NCBI GenBank assembly: GCA_903813345.2
Contig: CAIIXF020000005.1
Coordinates: 27,717,375 to 27,781,374, forward strand
Reading direction: 5' to 3'
From: Owenia fusiformis
Taxonomy: Eukaryota > Annelida > Polychaeta > Sabellida > Oweniidae
DNA: 64,000 nt
Part shown: piece after piece, positions 33,412 to 45,628 of the stretch
How positions within the stretch are numbered: position 1 is the first letter of the stretch
Layout: each line of letters starts with the position of its first letter
Made by a program: the position numbers and the translations under genes
Notes under the pieces: model-generated
What the model saw: the letters and a program-made list of their open reading frames with translations, nothing else
The model's database searches: none
What the model was told of the DNA's origin: nothing

Positions 33412-35983
33412 AAAACAGATTAGAATCATCAGCAATGTCAAGGAAGCATAAATGGCATCAAAATGCAAAATGGAAGTGACATTCCCCTTGGTACAACTAT
33501 AGTCACATATGTAGTCATATAGTCATTAAAATGCCTAAAATTTGCTTTACCCAAGCCTGAGGCAAACATGATACATGTAGATCCATACCACCACACTTTT
33601 ATATGAGGCAGATGATCAGGGTAAATCAACTATGCAATCAAGCCAGAATTTTAAAGAATACAGAAGTTCTGCTTGGAAAAAGTGTTCACATTGAGAAATG
33701 TTCATATTTAAAATGTATTATTGTGCCATTAGTCAAACAGTAGAACACCACCAGTACCATATTTGCCATACAAGTGGTGACTTGTTATAGCCATAATTTC
33801 TTATGACTGGCGATCAGAGTTTGGTGGTCAGAATTTGGAATAAGTAACAAAGCAAAATACAGTGTCATGATACAGTATACCTCATATACTGTGTTTGTTG
33901 TCATATTAATTTATGAAATGACCAAACAATGGAGTGCAGTAATAAATAGATATGCAATAACTATGAATCTTTCTTTGTTCTTATCACAAAGCTGGTTGAG
34001 AGTGCACGATTGTACGATTAGAGGGGGGAAATGGAAATTTTTTAATGTTGCACAAATACATGTATGTTGATATTTTGGTGATTTAGCATTTAATATGTAG
34101 TACAGAAATTTGAGAAGACCCATTATATATTTTTTCCTCAATATGAAGATATACTAGTGGCTTCAAAAACCAATCACCATCTACATGAATGTACCCTCAC
34201 GATGCAAACATTTTCAAAATCTTGTAGTTTGAATTAATATCAAGAAAAGTTGCTTAGCATCAAAATTATTGTTTGTGTATTCCTTGTATTGTATTTTGGA
34301 TAAGTTCGAAATTCAGACTGGAACTGATGCATGAAGTAGACTTAATTTTTCAGTGGCATTAGGAGTACAATGTGTTACATAAGTAAGGGTAATTTTGCTC
34401 GAAAAAGGTTGTTTCGGATTTCATAAGAAAAAAAATCATTTCAAATGAAGATCAAAATATAGGCTTCATTTTGCTATGTTATATTAATCATATAAATCGG
34501 TCTTCAAATGGTTGTCATGTATAGACCACCAACAGATTCTACAATCTATTAAACTGCTTCAAAGGCAAGCAGTTGAACCAGAAAAATAAGAAATATTCAT
34601 ATTGCACAAGAATGACATTTGTTTACCTTGGATTGCTTGGGAATTGGCTTATAAAGTCTGTTACCTCTTATATTTTGATGCTTAATGCCATGTTAATTCT
34701 TAAAAAATAACATGGAGGATAGACCTCAAATTACAAGAGGGCACGGGCGAATTGCACTTAACACTAAATAATCTGAAATATACAAATGCCATTCGTGTGC
34801 AATATGAATATATTTTTCTATATATTATGGCACAATAGTCTATAGATTTCTTATTTTTCAGGTTAAACTGCTCGCCTTTGAAGCAGTTTGAAGCATAATT
34901 GAGGGAGTTACTAGTGTTCCAAAATTAGACAAGAAGGTTGCATTTTCTGGGTCATGCCATCATGATAAACCATGACATCTCATTTCTTCTCAGCCCTGAG
35001 ATGCCATGATATAATGAGCTTGATTTGGCGATCCACTGGATCTCCTGGAGAGCCCAAAATTGAGGATTTTTGAGATCTTTCATCCCAGCTCATATTTCAT
35101 CTAATTGGGGTCATAAAACTTGTGTACCCATGCCTGTTCTAATATCTGCTGTTAAATACAATGGCTATTATGTAATGTATTGACTTAAGGTACATGATGA
35201 CTATCACACTCATTGACAGTTATAACTCTTCCCATCTGATGTGCTCAGATCACAGAATATGCCTCATAATATCAGGGCATGTTTCAAGTGAAACAGAAAG
35301 ATGCTACAGGAATGGGGTCATGCTGTCATTCAATTTTTATGACAAATAGAGTGCAGTGATAATTGAACATTGGTATCTTTAGCATTCAACTCGATATAGT
35401 CAAAATAAGAATCATGATTTTATTTTTTCATTTTGTATTGTATAATATTATGTAAAACATACAGGTAAACTGAAAAATGTTTTGGTATGTCAAAAATTTT
35501 ACATTTTATTTTTGTGTGACGGTCATTCATACATCAACACACATACACATATATTGAAGTCAATATGACAGATATAAATATCACCTTGCTCTGTGAAGAA
35601 GTCACTGTAAATGAACTTAAGTTCTTTCAAAACACCACATCCACAGTCCACACATTCTTTTCTTTTGATATTGATACATGTACAGCATAGCACATGCAAA
35701 ATATATGATCTCTGTAAGTTATGGATTGTACAATTTTGTTTATATTACTCCTACACTTATAATAATATATTGAACAGTCTTCTCAAATAATTCCATAAAA
35801 TACTGACTCTTCACCACGCAGACCTCTTATCACCATACACCATTATGGTCAGATCTAATAATACTTTATAAAATATGTTTTGGATTTTTTTCAGTGTCAA
35901 TTTCACTGTCATTTTGTTTGTAGCATCTTCCAGATGTTCATCCACGATTGGATTGTCGATGCAGTTCATTTCATTTGTTTGCA
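33412..35983. other. Intergenic region with a snapback MITE
   Basis: No exon was recognised between the end of the glycosyltransferase gene and MEIG1. It holds the inverted repeat at 34551-34889 and probably the 3' UTR of the minus-strand MEIG1 gene. The short ORFs here have no family features. Confidence 0.5.
34551..34889. repeat. 339-bp snapback MITE
   Basis: AAACTGCTTCAAAGGC at 34551 pairs with GCCTTTGAAGCAGTTT ending at 34889. The arms continue with AACCAGAAAAATAAGAAAT against ATTTCTTATTTTTCAGGTT, and ATTCATATTGCAC against GTGCAATATGAAT. The loop has no coding potential. Confidence 0.7.
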
Positions 35984-36635
35984 TTAGTATGCGTACATCT
36001 TCACTTTGAATAAATCTTTGTCAGCGCATTCCCTAACTTTGTTGTAATAATAGAAACATCCATCTTTACGTTGAAGTTTCTTGACTAGACCACCTGGCCA
36101 GTAATCAGCCTGAAATGATAGATACAGGGAATTCAGGAACTATGAACACATGACATCATTATACATGACATCATACTACATACATGTACAGTAAAACTTG
36201 TCTCATCCGAACACCTCTGGAACCAGCCTAAAGTGTTCAGATTAGCAGGTGTTCAGATTTCAAGGTTTTATAAACACGTGAGTCAATGGGAGATAACAAA
36301 TTTCAGGCACCAAGAAAAAGTGTTCAATCTAAGAGGTGTTCAAATATACAGGTTTCACTGTTACAGTATCTATTTACAGAACATATACCAAAATAATGAG
36401 CAGATATCAAGAGAAAAATGCTATATAGATTTCAAAACATAATGCACAGCCATATTCAATGACAACAGAAGAATCTAGTTTTAGGTTTGTATTATATTGA
36501 AATTTGACTTACATCACGCTGTTTTATTTCTTTGTATTCATTTAAATCTTTGTAGCCAGCAAGCTGGAATCTATAGGCATTCTCTACATCTTCAGTCCAA
36601 GACTTTGCACGCTGCATTGACTTTGGTTGTGCCAT
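35984..36635 (-). CDS. MEIG1: Meiosis expressed gene 1 homologue (MEIG1)
   Basis: Two coding exons, 36513-36635 and 35984-36109, joined in phase 0, give 82 residues (vertebrate MEIG1 has 88). The N-terminal exon has a [20 protein letters not shown] block. The second has [30 protein letters not shown] and the terminal KVKMYAY, which are the family hallmarks. In mammals MEIG1 binds PACRG and is needed in spermatids for manchette cargo transport and sperm tail assembly; the same role here is inferred. An AG acceptor about 10 bases upstream of the ATG shows a 5' UTR intron. A matching donor at 37731-37735 suggests a first exon beginning near 37736. Confidence 0.9.
36189..36360. mobile_element. 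172-bp pogo/Tigger-type MITE in the MEIG1 5' UTR region
   Basis: It begins CAGTAAAACTTGTCTCATCC after TA and ends ACAGGTTTCACTG, with GAACACCT / AGGTGTTC words near both ends, as in the copies at 20726 and 29414. It lies in the MEIG1 intron between the two coding exons. Confidence 0.6.
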
Positions 36636-37462
36636 GACTTTTCACTGGAAATAAAATTGTATAAAATATTATTAATGGTTTCATAGCAAATTTTAACGTA
36701 GTTCCTTGCTATTGTTAACAGTACCGGAGCAGGAAGTTTTACTTGACTCCAGAATAACAAGGAAAGGAAATAAGATTTTAGCTCCAGTTTTACTTTCAAA
36801 AATGTCCTGTAATAGAGCAGGAGTGAAACAAATATCAAACATTGATTCCCGCTGATATACCTCTACCAGAATTGAGATATAATATCTGAATATTCTAAGC
36901 CTATAATATTCTTCCATACCAAAATTTTTCCAAAGTCTACACTAAAAGCCCATGCTTCAACCCTAGTCACAGTTTAGCCTAGAGTCTTAATCTCTGTAGT
37001 TAATAGATCTAATATATCTCTTCATGCAAGATACTGTAGAGTGATATAGACCTATATCTCCAATTAGATTTTTTAAATAAGTTCTTAAAATTGTCAAACA
37101 CGATATATACGATGTATACATACATAAAGATATCGCATGATTTGCTATAGATCCTATCCCAGAGATATGAATAGACAAAATATTGGGTATTTATCGATTT
37201 GATGTTGAGAAAAGATGCTTTTAAGAATAGTCTATCGTCCAAGAAACTATTGTCTATATTTGTATCAGTATCACCATGGGCTAGTAGGCCTAGCTCGATT
37301 TTATTGAAAGCCCATGATATCGCTATACAACAATATAGCTATGCATGCACCTTAGTGATAGTATTTATGATCAAAGGTTCATGCAAAATCTTATTTAGAC
37401 TGGTTATCTGTAAGACTGAAGTGTAAAGTGAAAATCATCAATTTTGTCACTGACAGATTCAA

Positions 37463-37600
37463 GATCACAGGAAGTTGTATCAAATTGTATCTTTTGGGCT
37501 TATTTGGGGGTCCTCACGCTCGGTACTCAGGCTCGGAGTCGGAGGACACCCAAAGAACCCCATAGAGGCCCAAAAAGTACTTGATGCAACTTCCTGTGAT
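37463..37600. repeat. 138-bp hairpin in the MEIG1 5' UTR intron
   Basis: ATCACAGGAAGTTGTATCAA near 37464 pairs with TTGATGCAACTTCCTGTGAT ending at 37600. Inner arms are TTTTGGGC/GCCCAAAA and GGGGGTCCTC/GAGGACACCC. The loop is CACGCTCGGTACTCAGGCTC-like. It is a snapback MITE. Confidence 0.65.
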
Positions 37601-37735
37601 TGACTCATTGAAGATTTCAATTTCTGAATCAATTTCATGATTTGAATTGAAATTTCAGAATCAATATGTTTGGCTTCATATCCTTCAATATCTTTGCATA
37701 GAACCTTAAATAACTATTAGAATATAGTGCCTTAC

Positions 37736-38346
37736 CTAGTTAAACACTGGATATTTTATATTGACGTGTGCCTTCGGTGTATATTATCGTATTTAAATGA
37801 GGATTATTAATTTAAAAGCGTTAAACTATTGTCCGTCGTTGCTTGACAATCGGTAAACAAATATACGGAGTGAATTTGTTTAGCCATCGACTCACCCCAA
37901 ATGAATTTCAATGAGGAATTTAAATGCATATTGATTCATAAGGATAAGTGTTATTTGCTGTAGTTTTGATGACAAGGAAATGCTCGTCTCTTGTTCAAAT
38001 AAACTCTTCATATTCAATAGAATATTTAACAGATTATTCTATAGATATAAATTTAATTATAATCTATTTGGGGCAGGTCAAATCAATTAATGCCATCTAT
38101 TATTTTTCGTAGCAGTTCGTTCGGTGCTACCTCTCTGCCGATCTTTCATTCCCGGGATCCCTCTTTCCGTTTCCAGGGAATATCTTGTCACTAATTTCGA
38201 TTACTTACGAGTTTAGTTATCTTAACCTAAACAATTTTATTGCACATATATGTGAACATGATGTTTCACTCACACACATAGTTAGGAGATTGAATCGTAG
38301 CACGATTGCACTGGACTAATAGGGACTTTGAACCCTTCAGTACAAT
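37736..38346. promoter_or_regulatory. Probable divergent promoter region of MEIG1 and the FN3K-like gene
   Basis: A putative non-coding first exon of MEIG1 (minus) starts just right of the donor at 37731-37735, and the FN3K-like ATG is at 38347 (plus). This leaves at most about 600 bp for both promoters. No TATA box or CpG island stands out. This is inference from gene spacing. Confidence 0.35.
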
Positions 38347-41300
38347 ATGGATAGTTTATTGAAATCTGCTCTAAAGATAGATACCGTGGAGTTTGTTAGA
38401 ACAGTAGAAGGTGGATTGGTTAACAAGGCTGCTATATATCATGCTGGAGGACGTAACGTGTTTGTCAAAACAAACGATGTCTCACATGTAATGTCCTTGT
38501 AGTGAATTTTATTTCCGGGTGTCTTCCTATTTGCCCAACTCACGCTGGCAAACTGTGCAACAAAGCATTTGCGAAATGAAAAGATTACTTGCGTTACTTC
38601 GAATCTATATATAGAACTAATCGTTTTATAATTATAACATATTCAGGCAAAACGTATAATTAAGATACAATATTTAAACACAATGCACTGATTGTAAGAA
38701 AACGAAGTTGTCATACAAAACCTTGGATGGGTTCTTTAATCCGTAGGTCCATGTTTAATCCCAGAAAAAATCTTTCAAGGAGCCATGTTCGATTTATTGG
38801 TAAGAGACGGCAGAAATGGCTCCATGATCTGTCTTCAATATGTTACTAATAAGTTCTAAATTCTGTGTTTCAGGCAAGACAGCTTTTTGAGAGTGAAGAG
38901 GAAAGTCTAAAGACAATAGCTGCAACGTCCGTCGTAAGAACACCAACCACATTCGGAGTAAGTGGTTTAAATGGGCATTTAGTGGACGCCCCCCCCCATT
39001 CTGTTAAATTTTGTCTTGGGACCATCTCTTTTCTCTAAAACCATACTGCCATAGGCATGAAGTTTGTTCATGTCCATATTTAAAACTTTAATAACCTCCA
39101 TATAAAGTGATTGAATATCGAATTTTAAAACTGAATGATTGCTTTATGTAGACATTATATCAAAATACATACGATTTGATATAAATAATGATTTAGGGTC
39201 ACTGACATTTAAATTTCTTAATTGAAATAATTTGACCTTTTACTCAGACCTCTTACTTAAAGGCCCACTAAACTTATTTTAGAAGAAAAAATCCCCAAAA
39301 ATCATTGAAACATGTTACTCACACACTCGCTCAAATATGACACAAAGTTTGATTTGCTTTAATATTGAACCAAGAAAGAAATACCTTACATAGAAAAAAG
39401 CATTTGAAGTTCAGAGATCATTAGACATGCATGCACATGTTAAACAAAGTACATGTTTTTTTACCCTTTGCATCCGTTTGACTTCACTTCTTAAAAGAGA
39501 GCTTCGTAGTTTAACTAGACTCTGCACGCAGGGTAATGTTTTTTATTACTGATGATTAAAATTGAATGAATCATGCAATACAAACAACTGTGCCATCTTT
39601 CAATGACATTGATAAAAAGCTTGACAAACTGAAACATAATTTATTGTAAGCTTTGATATGGTTCGTTCGAGCTGTTGTTGGTGTCAAATGAAAGATTAGG
39701 TTCTTGTCAATACATTGGACATACTATGAAATTCAAATGTAAATGTAAAACGTTGAAAATACCCAAAGTAAGCCTTTAAGCCTCAAACTCTCTTGGGCCT
39801 TTAAAATGTTAACTGCTGAATTTTGGTGTAAAATATCTACTGGTGGCCATGTCAGATATCATTTTCGTTGTATAAATTAGGTATACGATAATCTAGATGA
39901 CGGAAGTGCTTCACTATTGATGGAATGTCTTCCAGATCTGAAACCAATCTCATCATCAGACGGCTGGACACGACTCGGGGAAATAGTTGCAAGGTAATAT
40001 TTTAGCCAGAGAGGCGAATACATTGAATGTAAATGTCATTGTGTCTAACCTAGTGATATTTAATATAATGTTATCTCTGTTAAAGATAAAATAGGCTTAA
40101 ACTCATGAAATATTCCCGGAAACTATAGTTAAAAAAACTTATTGCAGAATACATCTTCATAATAAACAGCTGCTCCAAGCATCATCTACAGCACATGTGG
40201 AAAGAAGTCATCAAAATAAACCTTTGAATGCTGGGAAAGACGCACCTGTTTTACAGCCACAGAAGAACTTTGGGTACCATGTACCATCATTCTTTGGTTC
40301 ACACTTTCGAATTGAGCCCACGTGGAAGAAATCGTGGCAGGTATGCTAGTAAGAGGTCTATAGTATAGATTATATACCGTTGTGATGGAACAACTTACGA
40401 CTTATAATCGAGTATCTAGCCAATTCACACTCAGTGGCCATAGAATATGGTGACTTGACATTTTACCTGTATCCAATCCAACAAAGAAGCTAGAATTCAG
40501 TCCGATGTTCAATTTCTCATGGTTTCGGTAAAATTTTATCAAAATTTGACATTCAAAAGTAACATGGAAATATTTTTAGAGGATCCTTCATTCAAAGGAC
40601 TTCATTTATTACGGAAAGAAGTGAAATACCCTTGGACCAAGGATGGTTTAGAGAAGAAAACAACAATTTCAAATTACTATTTCCAAATCACTACACGGGG
40701 TGACATCTATTCATACATATAAATAAAAAATTGTTCAACGATTTTTATTTGCATATATTATAGATATTCTATAAAAATCTTATATTTTGGAATCGATGGA
40801 GTACATATCATTTTCCAGAACTTTCTGAGGACAATCTGATCTTATGCTTTCAAACGTTTTAAAGTTAAGCTGTACCGACTATGTTTTTTTAATTATTTTA
40901 CAGGAATACTTCACAGAAAATTTGTTGAACCCAATATATCAACAGATTTTAGAAAAGGTGAGTTTGTAAAATATACCTCTGATTTGGAGATTGATTTCAT
41001 TAAAATGTGAATGATGACTTAGTATTCCAATGTCTAATTGAATGGGAATTACAAGTCTTTCCCAAAGCAACTAAATTAATATGAAACTATGTTTGGTGTA
41101 TTTTCGGCTGTACAATCCAATTGTAATGTATCGCTTCATACTTTCTAAGGGCAAATGCATCCGCACTAGAAACAATCATTATATGAATTTTGCCGTTTTT
41201 CTAGCAACGTGTAATACGATGGAGCTGCCGATTGAACCTAGATATATAGATAGCGTTCATATTATATTTTCAGTTTGCCTGCACTGAATTACAGGAACAA

Positions 41301-41669
41301 TGGTCTATATTACTACAACACATGGACTACTTCTTTAAAAATATCACCATAACGCCATCTATTCTCATTGGTGATCTAGCTGCAATAAACCTTGGTGAAA
41401 CCGAAGGCGAGATCGTCATTTTTGATCCATGTTGTCTTTACGGGTTTTCAGAGTTTGATCTCACCCAAGCTCTAGCATTCGATGAATTTCAAGAGCCATT
41501 TTACGAGGCCTACTTTAAATTGATTCCAAAACAAGAAAGGTTCGAGGAGAGGCTTATGCTACATAAACTGTTTGCATATTTGCTATGTTGGACATATGAG
41601 ATAGAAGGAATGGAACAGTTGGCCAAGACAGAGTTGAGAAAAATCACAAATATGTTGACAAGTGTGTAG
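38347..41669 (+). CDS. FN3K: Fructosamine-3-kinase-like (FN3K/FN3KRP family) protein with altered catalytic loop
   Basis: Six exons, 38347-38487, 38874-38957, 39881-39993, 40148-40340, 40904-40957 and 41274-41669, give 326 residues (family about 309). Family marks are NVFVKTN with the ATP-site Lys, ARQLFESEEESLKTI, a LLMECL hinge, LGEIVARIHLHN, FGYHVPSFFGSH and DPCCLYGFSEFDL. The family phosphorylates ketosamines on glycated proteins, which then deglycate. The usual HGDLWSGN loop reads IGDLAAIN here (41367-41390): the base Asp229, the metal-binding Asn234 and Asp246 remain with the human spacing, while His, Trp, Ser and Gly are replaced. Activity or substrate may differ. AATAAA follows at 41701. 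Confidence 0.87.
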
Positions 41670-41700
41670 TTTGCAGCAAAGTTAATGTACAACGACGCAC

Positions 41701-41706
41701 AATAAA
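41701..41706 (+). terminator. Poly(A) signal of the FN3K-like gene
   Basis: AATAAA is 31 bases after the TAG stop, in the expected place for a short 3' UTR. Confidence 0.55.
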
Positions 41707-44700
41707 GGGAGAGCGCGGCATGGATGGAGAAATTTCAGAATCTATTTCGAACTCACAGATTAATTCCACGTTTCTTAGCTTTTATCTTATACATTCGTAA
41801 TTTTTCACATTTCAAATTCTCGAGTACTCGTCTCATATTCCGTAGGTCATATCATCGCACCCTAAATAAATACATGTATTCTTTTCAACTCGATGTGCTT
41901 GTAGTTCAGTGTAGTTTAGTGTTGAGTAGTGTAGTGTAGTGTAGTGTACGATATAACGCAGTGACTTGTAGACGAAACGCTGTATAGATTATTCTTGTGA
42001 ATGGAGCATTCACATTTTGACAAACCATGATGAGGTTGTATATTCAATAATGAAAACGGGCAAATAGATTTATGTTTTTATTAACATAGAGTTGACATTT
42101 TGTATGCACCATTCGCATTCATTTGACTTATCTTCTTAAAATGTGGCTTCGTGTAGTTTTTAGCTCCGTGTACCTTTTCACTTTAAAGCTAAAAAGCTAA
42201 AGCCTCAGCCCTTTTTGTTCAACTGCGGTCGTACGCCAACCGTAGCTTCACAAAATCTATATGGAAAATATATATATCGTACATTGTATTACTTATCCCT
42301 GTATTTCATGCTGCGTATTTCTCTCGATTTTGGGAAGCTACGGTCGCCGTACGGCTGCCGTAGATCAAATGTGACAGAGGCTTTTCTGAACTCAGCGTAT
42401 TGAGTAAGTGGTTATAGTTGACTATAGTGTTATAGTTTACTATGTTAAGTCATTGTATTCCACATTTACATTCTAACAGATGCCATCATTGAATTAACAG
42501 GAAGTGATTAGCACGTGGGGAATATTAATTAGGATTTAAGGAAGACAACTTGCCGCCACATAAAGGAAACGTTTCATATTAATTTCTGATGCTGTAATTG
42601 CTATTAGAGCAAACCTTTATTGATGTAACTACTATTGTCAATAGCAATTAATAGTATGTCGCTTGATCCTAATTGAACGTAGATATTTATATGCTTGAAT
42701 ATCAAAACCGTGTATATTTATCCATCATGCATCCTGATTGCCACCGAAGAAAGTTGGGCTCATTATATATGCACTGTGCGTAATTCCCCAAAATCCATTT
42801 ATAAATTGTAAATTGGATTGCATATATTATTGTATGGTGGCAGGCCCAAGTTGTAAAATAAAAAACAACAACAAATAAACCTATATTCCAAATTTTGGGA
42901 GGGGAGTGTAGTTCCTCATATACTATAGAAGCCATGCCATGAAGACTATAAAGAAATATGAATAAAAAATGCATGTCCATATAAAAATCCATATATGGTT
43001 GTTTTGACAATTCGAAAAATAAAAGTTGTTTCCTTATTTTTTCAATTGATATTCAGATATTGTCAAAAAACGGGAACTTGACAGCAATTTCCATCGACTT
43101 TTTAATATCCTTTTGCGGAACATCATTTGAGCCGAGTATGGGATTGTTGAAAGTCTGCTAGAGGTTGAATTAATTAGTGTCACGCGTGTGTCAGAGATAA
43201 CCAGATATACATGATAATGCAATCACTATAGACGGGATGAGCAACAAGGTGTGTAATAACTTATTAATAACTTGAAAAGTAAAGGGTATGGAGGTCGAGC
43301 GCATCAAACTAGAAAATGCAAGGACGTATAATTTTGAAATTTTTGAGTTTTTCAAACAGAGTAAAACAATAATCTTTAATTAAGGTGCTACAGGGATAAA
43401 AAACGAGTTGAGAGTTCGAGTAACTGTCAAAAAATCTCATTATTACACGATATTTTGGCATCGATATAGGTTATAAAGCGTACTTTCCCCTTTTCAATGT
43501 TAATGAGTATTTCTGCACTTTACATCATCAATAACTTCCACTTTTGATCAGAAATATCATTTTCAGATAATGAGATTAGGATTATAACGGAAACGTTGGT
43601 ATGGTTTTTGAAAAGATCGCTTCCAACATTTTACACCCTATATTCTTTGCTACCACTTTAATTAAGAAGCGAACTAGGTTCGGGTCGTTTTTATTGGTGA
43701 TGTATTGGATATGTCGGATACCAAAACTGAAATCAATGCAAAAAGAAAATGATAGGAATCGATCCGCAATTCAAGTGTTATACTAAATGGAACTCAAGTT
43801 CTTTCGTTACTTTATATCATTGCATGGTTCGCCAACTAATTAAGAAGGTCTTTGTGACACTGTGAGTCATCGTATTTATCAGGATTATATCAATTCGCAA
43901 GAATTCATCAACGTGGAATAATATTAATAATTTGTAGAATTGCAATTACCAATGCTTATGATTCATGATTCATGGTTGAAATAGTGTCTATCCTATTAAA
44001 TGAAATAGTACTCCGTATTCACGCTATTTATGATTCATCAGTTTCACATGCATATATTAATATAATAGCTCGACTTAATGCACCAGGTGGCCATTGTTTG
44101 TAAATGGATTTTTCTATCAATTAGTCAATATTACATCTGTTTAGTTATATGTGGCTCATCATCAAGACTACTGATTGGAACCTCTCTCTGATCTGTGCTT
44201 TCATTCTTCACCTAGGTTGACTTCGTGAAAACTCATCTCATTCGGCAGCTCGGCTACGTCGAGGGAAGTAAGTACCTTACATCTTATTCGTTATTTGTTT
44301 AATTCATATGTTATTTTGTTTATTTCATTTTTTCACTGGTGAGTTTTCAGGGTCTTTTCATCGCGCATTCGTTGTAGATATTCGTACCATACCATTATAC
44401 CTACCATGTCCTTCAACTCTCAGGATATCTCATACTTGATTTTAAAGTAGTCTTTGAATATATTTAGTCCGCTCGTACTGCGTGATTCCATAGATTCGTA
44501 AAAATAAAGCAAAGACAAGGAGTTATGTTTATTAAAAAGAAAAATTCAGAAATTATTAATAATTACTATCAACAATTCTAAAACAGTTAACATTTTCAGA
44601 ATTAGATATAAAAAGTTGCAAAACCACGAAGTTCAGCAAAAGCCATTTGCTTGTCAGTGATTTATATACCGAGAACAGTTTTGAATGCCGTTATGTCCAG

Positions 44701-45628
44701 TTATTCTATGTTCCAGATAAACCAATGAGAAACACCGGGAGTGATCCCACGAGAGCAGCGTTCCAGATACAGCAAAATACATTTAGTAACAAGTTGCCAT
44801 AAGGGCAACATTATTTCTAATCAACTGAAGACTTTCCATTCCAATCTAGTCAGAATAATGACTCATTTTGAGATTACTTTTGAAGTAGAGATGAAGCTCT
44901 AAGTTCGTTACTTGTTGGATGACGCCGCAACGTCATTGGAGGAAACTCTTATTGAAATCTTGTCTCGTATATTTTCTATGGGAGACTTCTAACGATTGGA
45001 TTGTTTTCGATTGGTTTCACAAAGGGAGTAATTACAACGTCTCAATCAGTAGAAACATTTTTCCACGAGAATACGAAAGCGCATGAATATCACGGTGTCA
45101 CAGATCATTTCCAGTAGATATTTTATTCCTTCTCTGGAAGCGTTTGCAAATACTCGAACCGCAGAACAAATAAGAAAAAGAGACATAACAGGCTGGAATA
45201 GCCGACTAATTAACGAAAGGAAGTTAATAGGATTTATTGACAAACCGACCAGAAATTGATTTGCATTGCAAAACGATGTGTCAATAGACCCGTCTTAAAT
45301 GAACGTTATAAGCAACGTCGCTGATGAGTGAATGATTATTCTAAGTGAAGGAAAATACAAAATGGAATACACAGAAGATACTTCAAAATAGATATTATTA
45401 AATATTTATACGATCCAATAATTCTTAAGGATTACGCATCGCTTGTCAAGCTCCTAGGAATAGTATGAACCAAAATCAAGATTAAATATTTATGTCCTCG
45501 TTAAGATAAGACTGAAAAATATAAAAAGAAGCTGCAGCACTGAACGTTTGGAGCAGCTAAAGAGAGTGTTAATACTTCAATACTGTTAATACTTTACAAA
45601 TATCGTAGACTTAAAACAAGAGATTAAC
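41707..45628. other. Intergenic region and GPCR upstream sequence
   Basis: No recognised coding gene. It has a GTGTA-type microsatellite at about 41914-41950 and otherwise unique AT-rich DNA. A possible orphan exon lies at 44216-44267. The GPCR promoter and 5' UTR should lie at its right end. Confidence 0.45.
44216..44267 (+). other. Possible orphan exon, perhaps 5' UTR of the GPCR
   Basis: A pyrimidine-rich stretch and CCTAG precede 44216, and a strong GTAAGT donor follows 44267. The 52-nt insert is open (VDFVKTHLIRQLGYVEG) but matches no family I know. It lies 1.4 kb upstream of the single-exon GPCR on the same strand. Confidence 0.25.

Noticed and set aside
42702-43010. A 102-codon minus-strand ORF
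   Set aside because: AT-rich, aromatic-rich translation without motif, signal or neighbour support.
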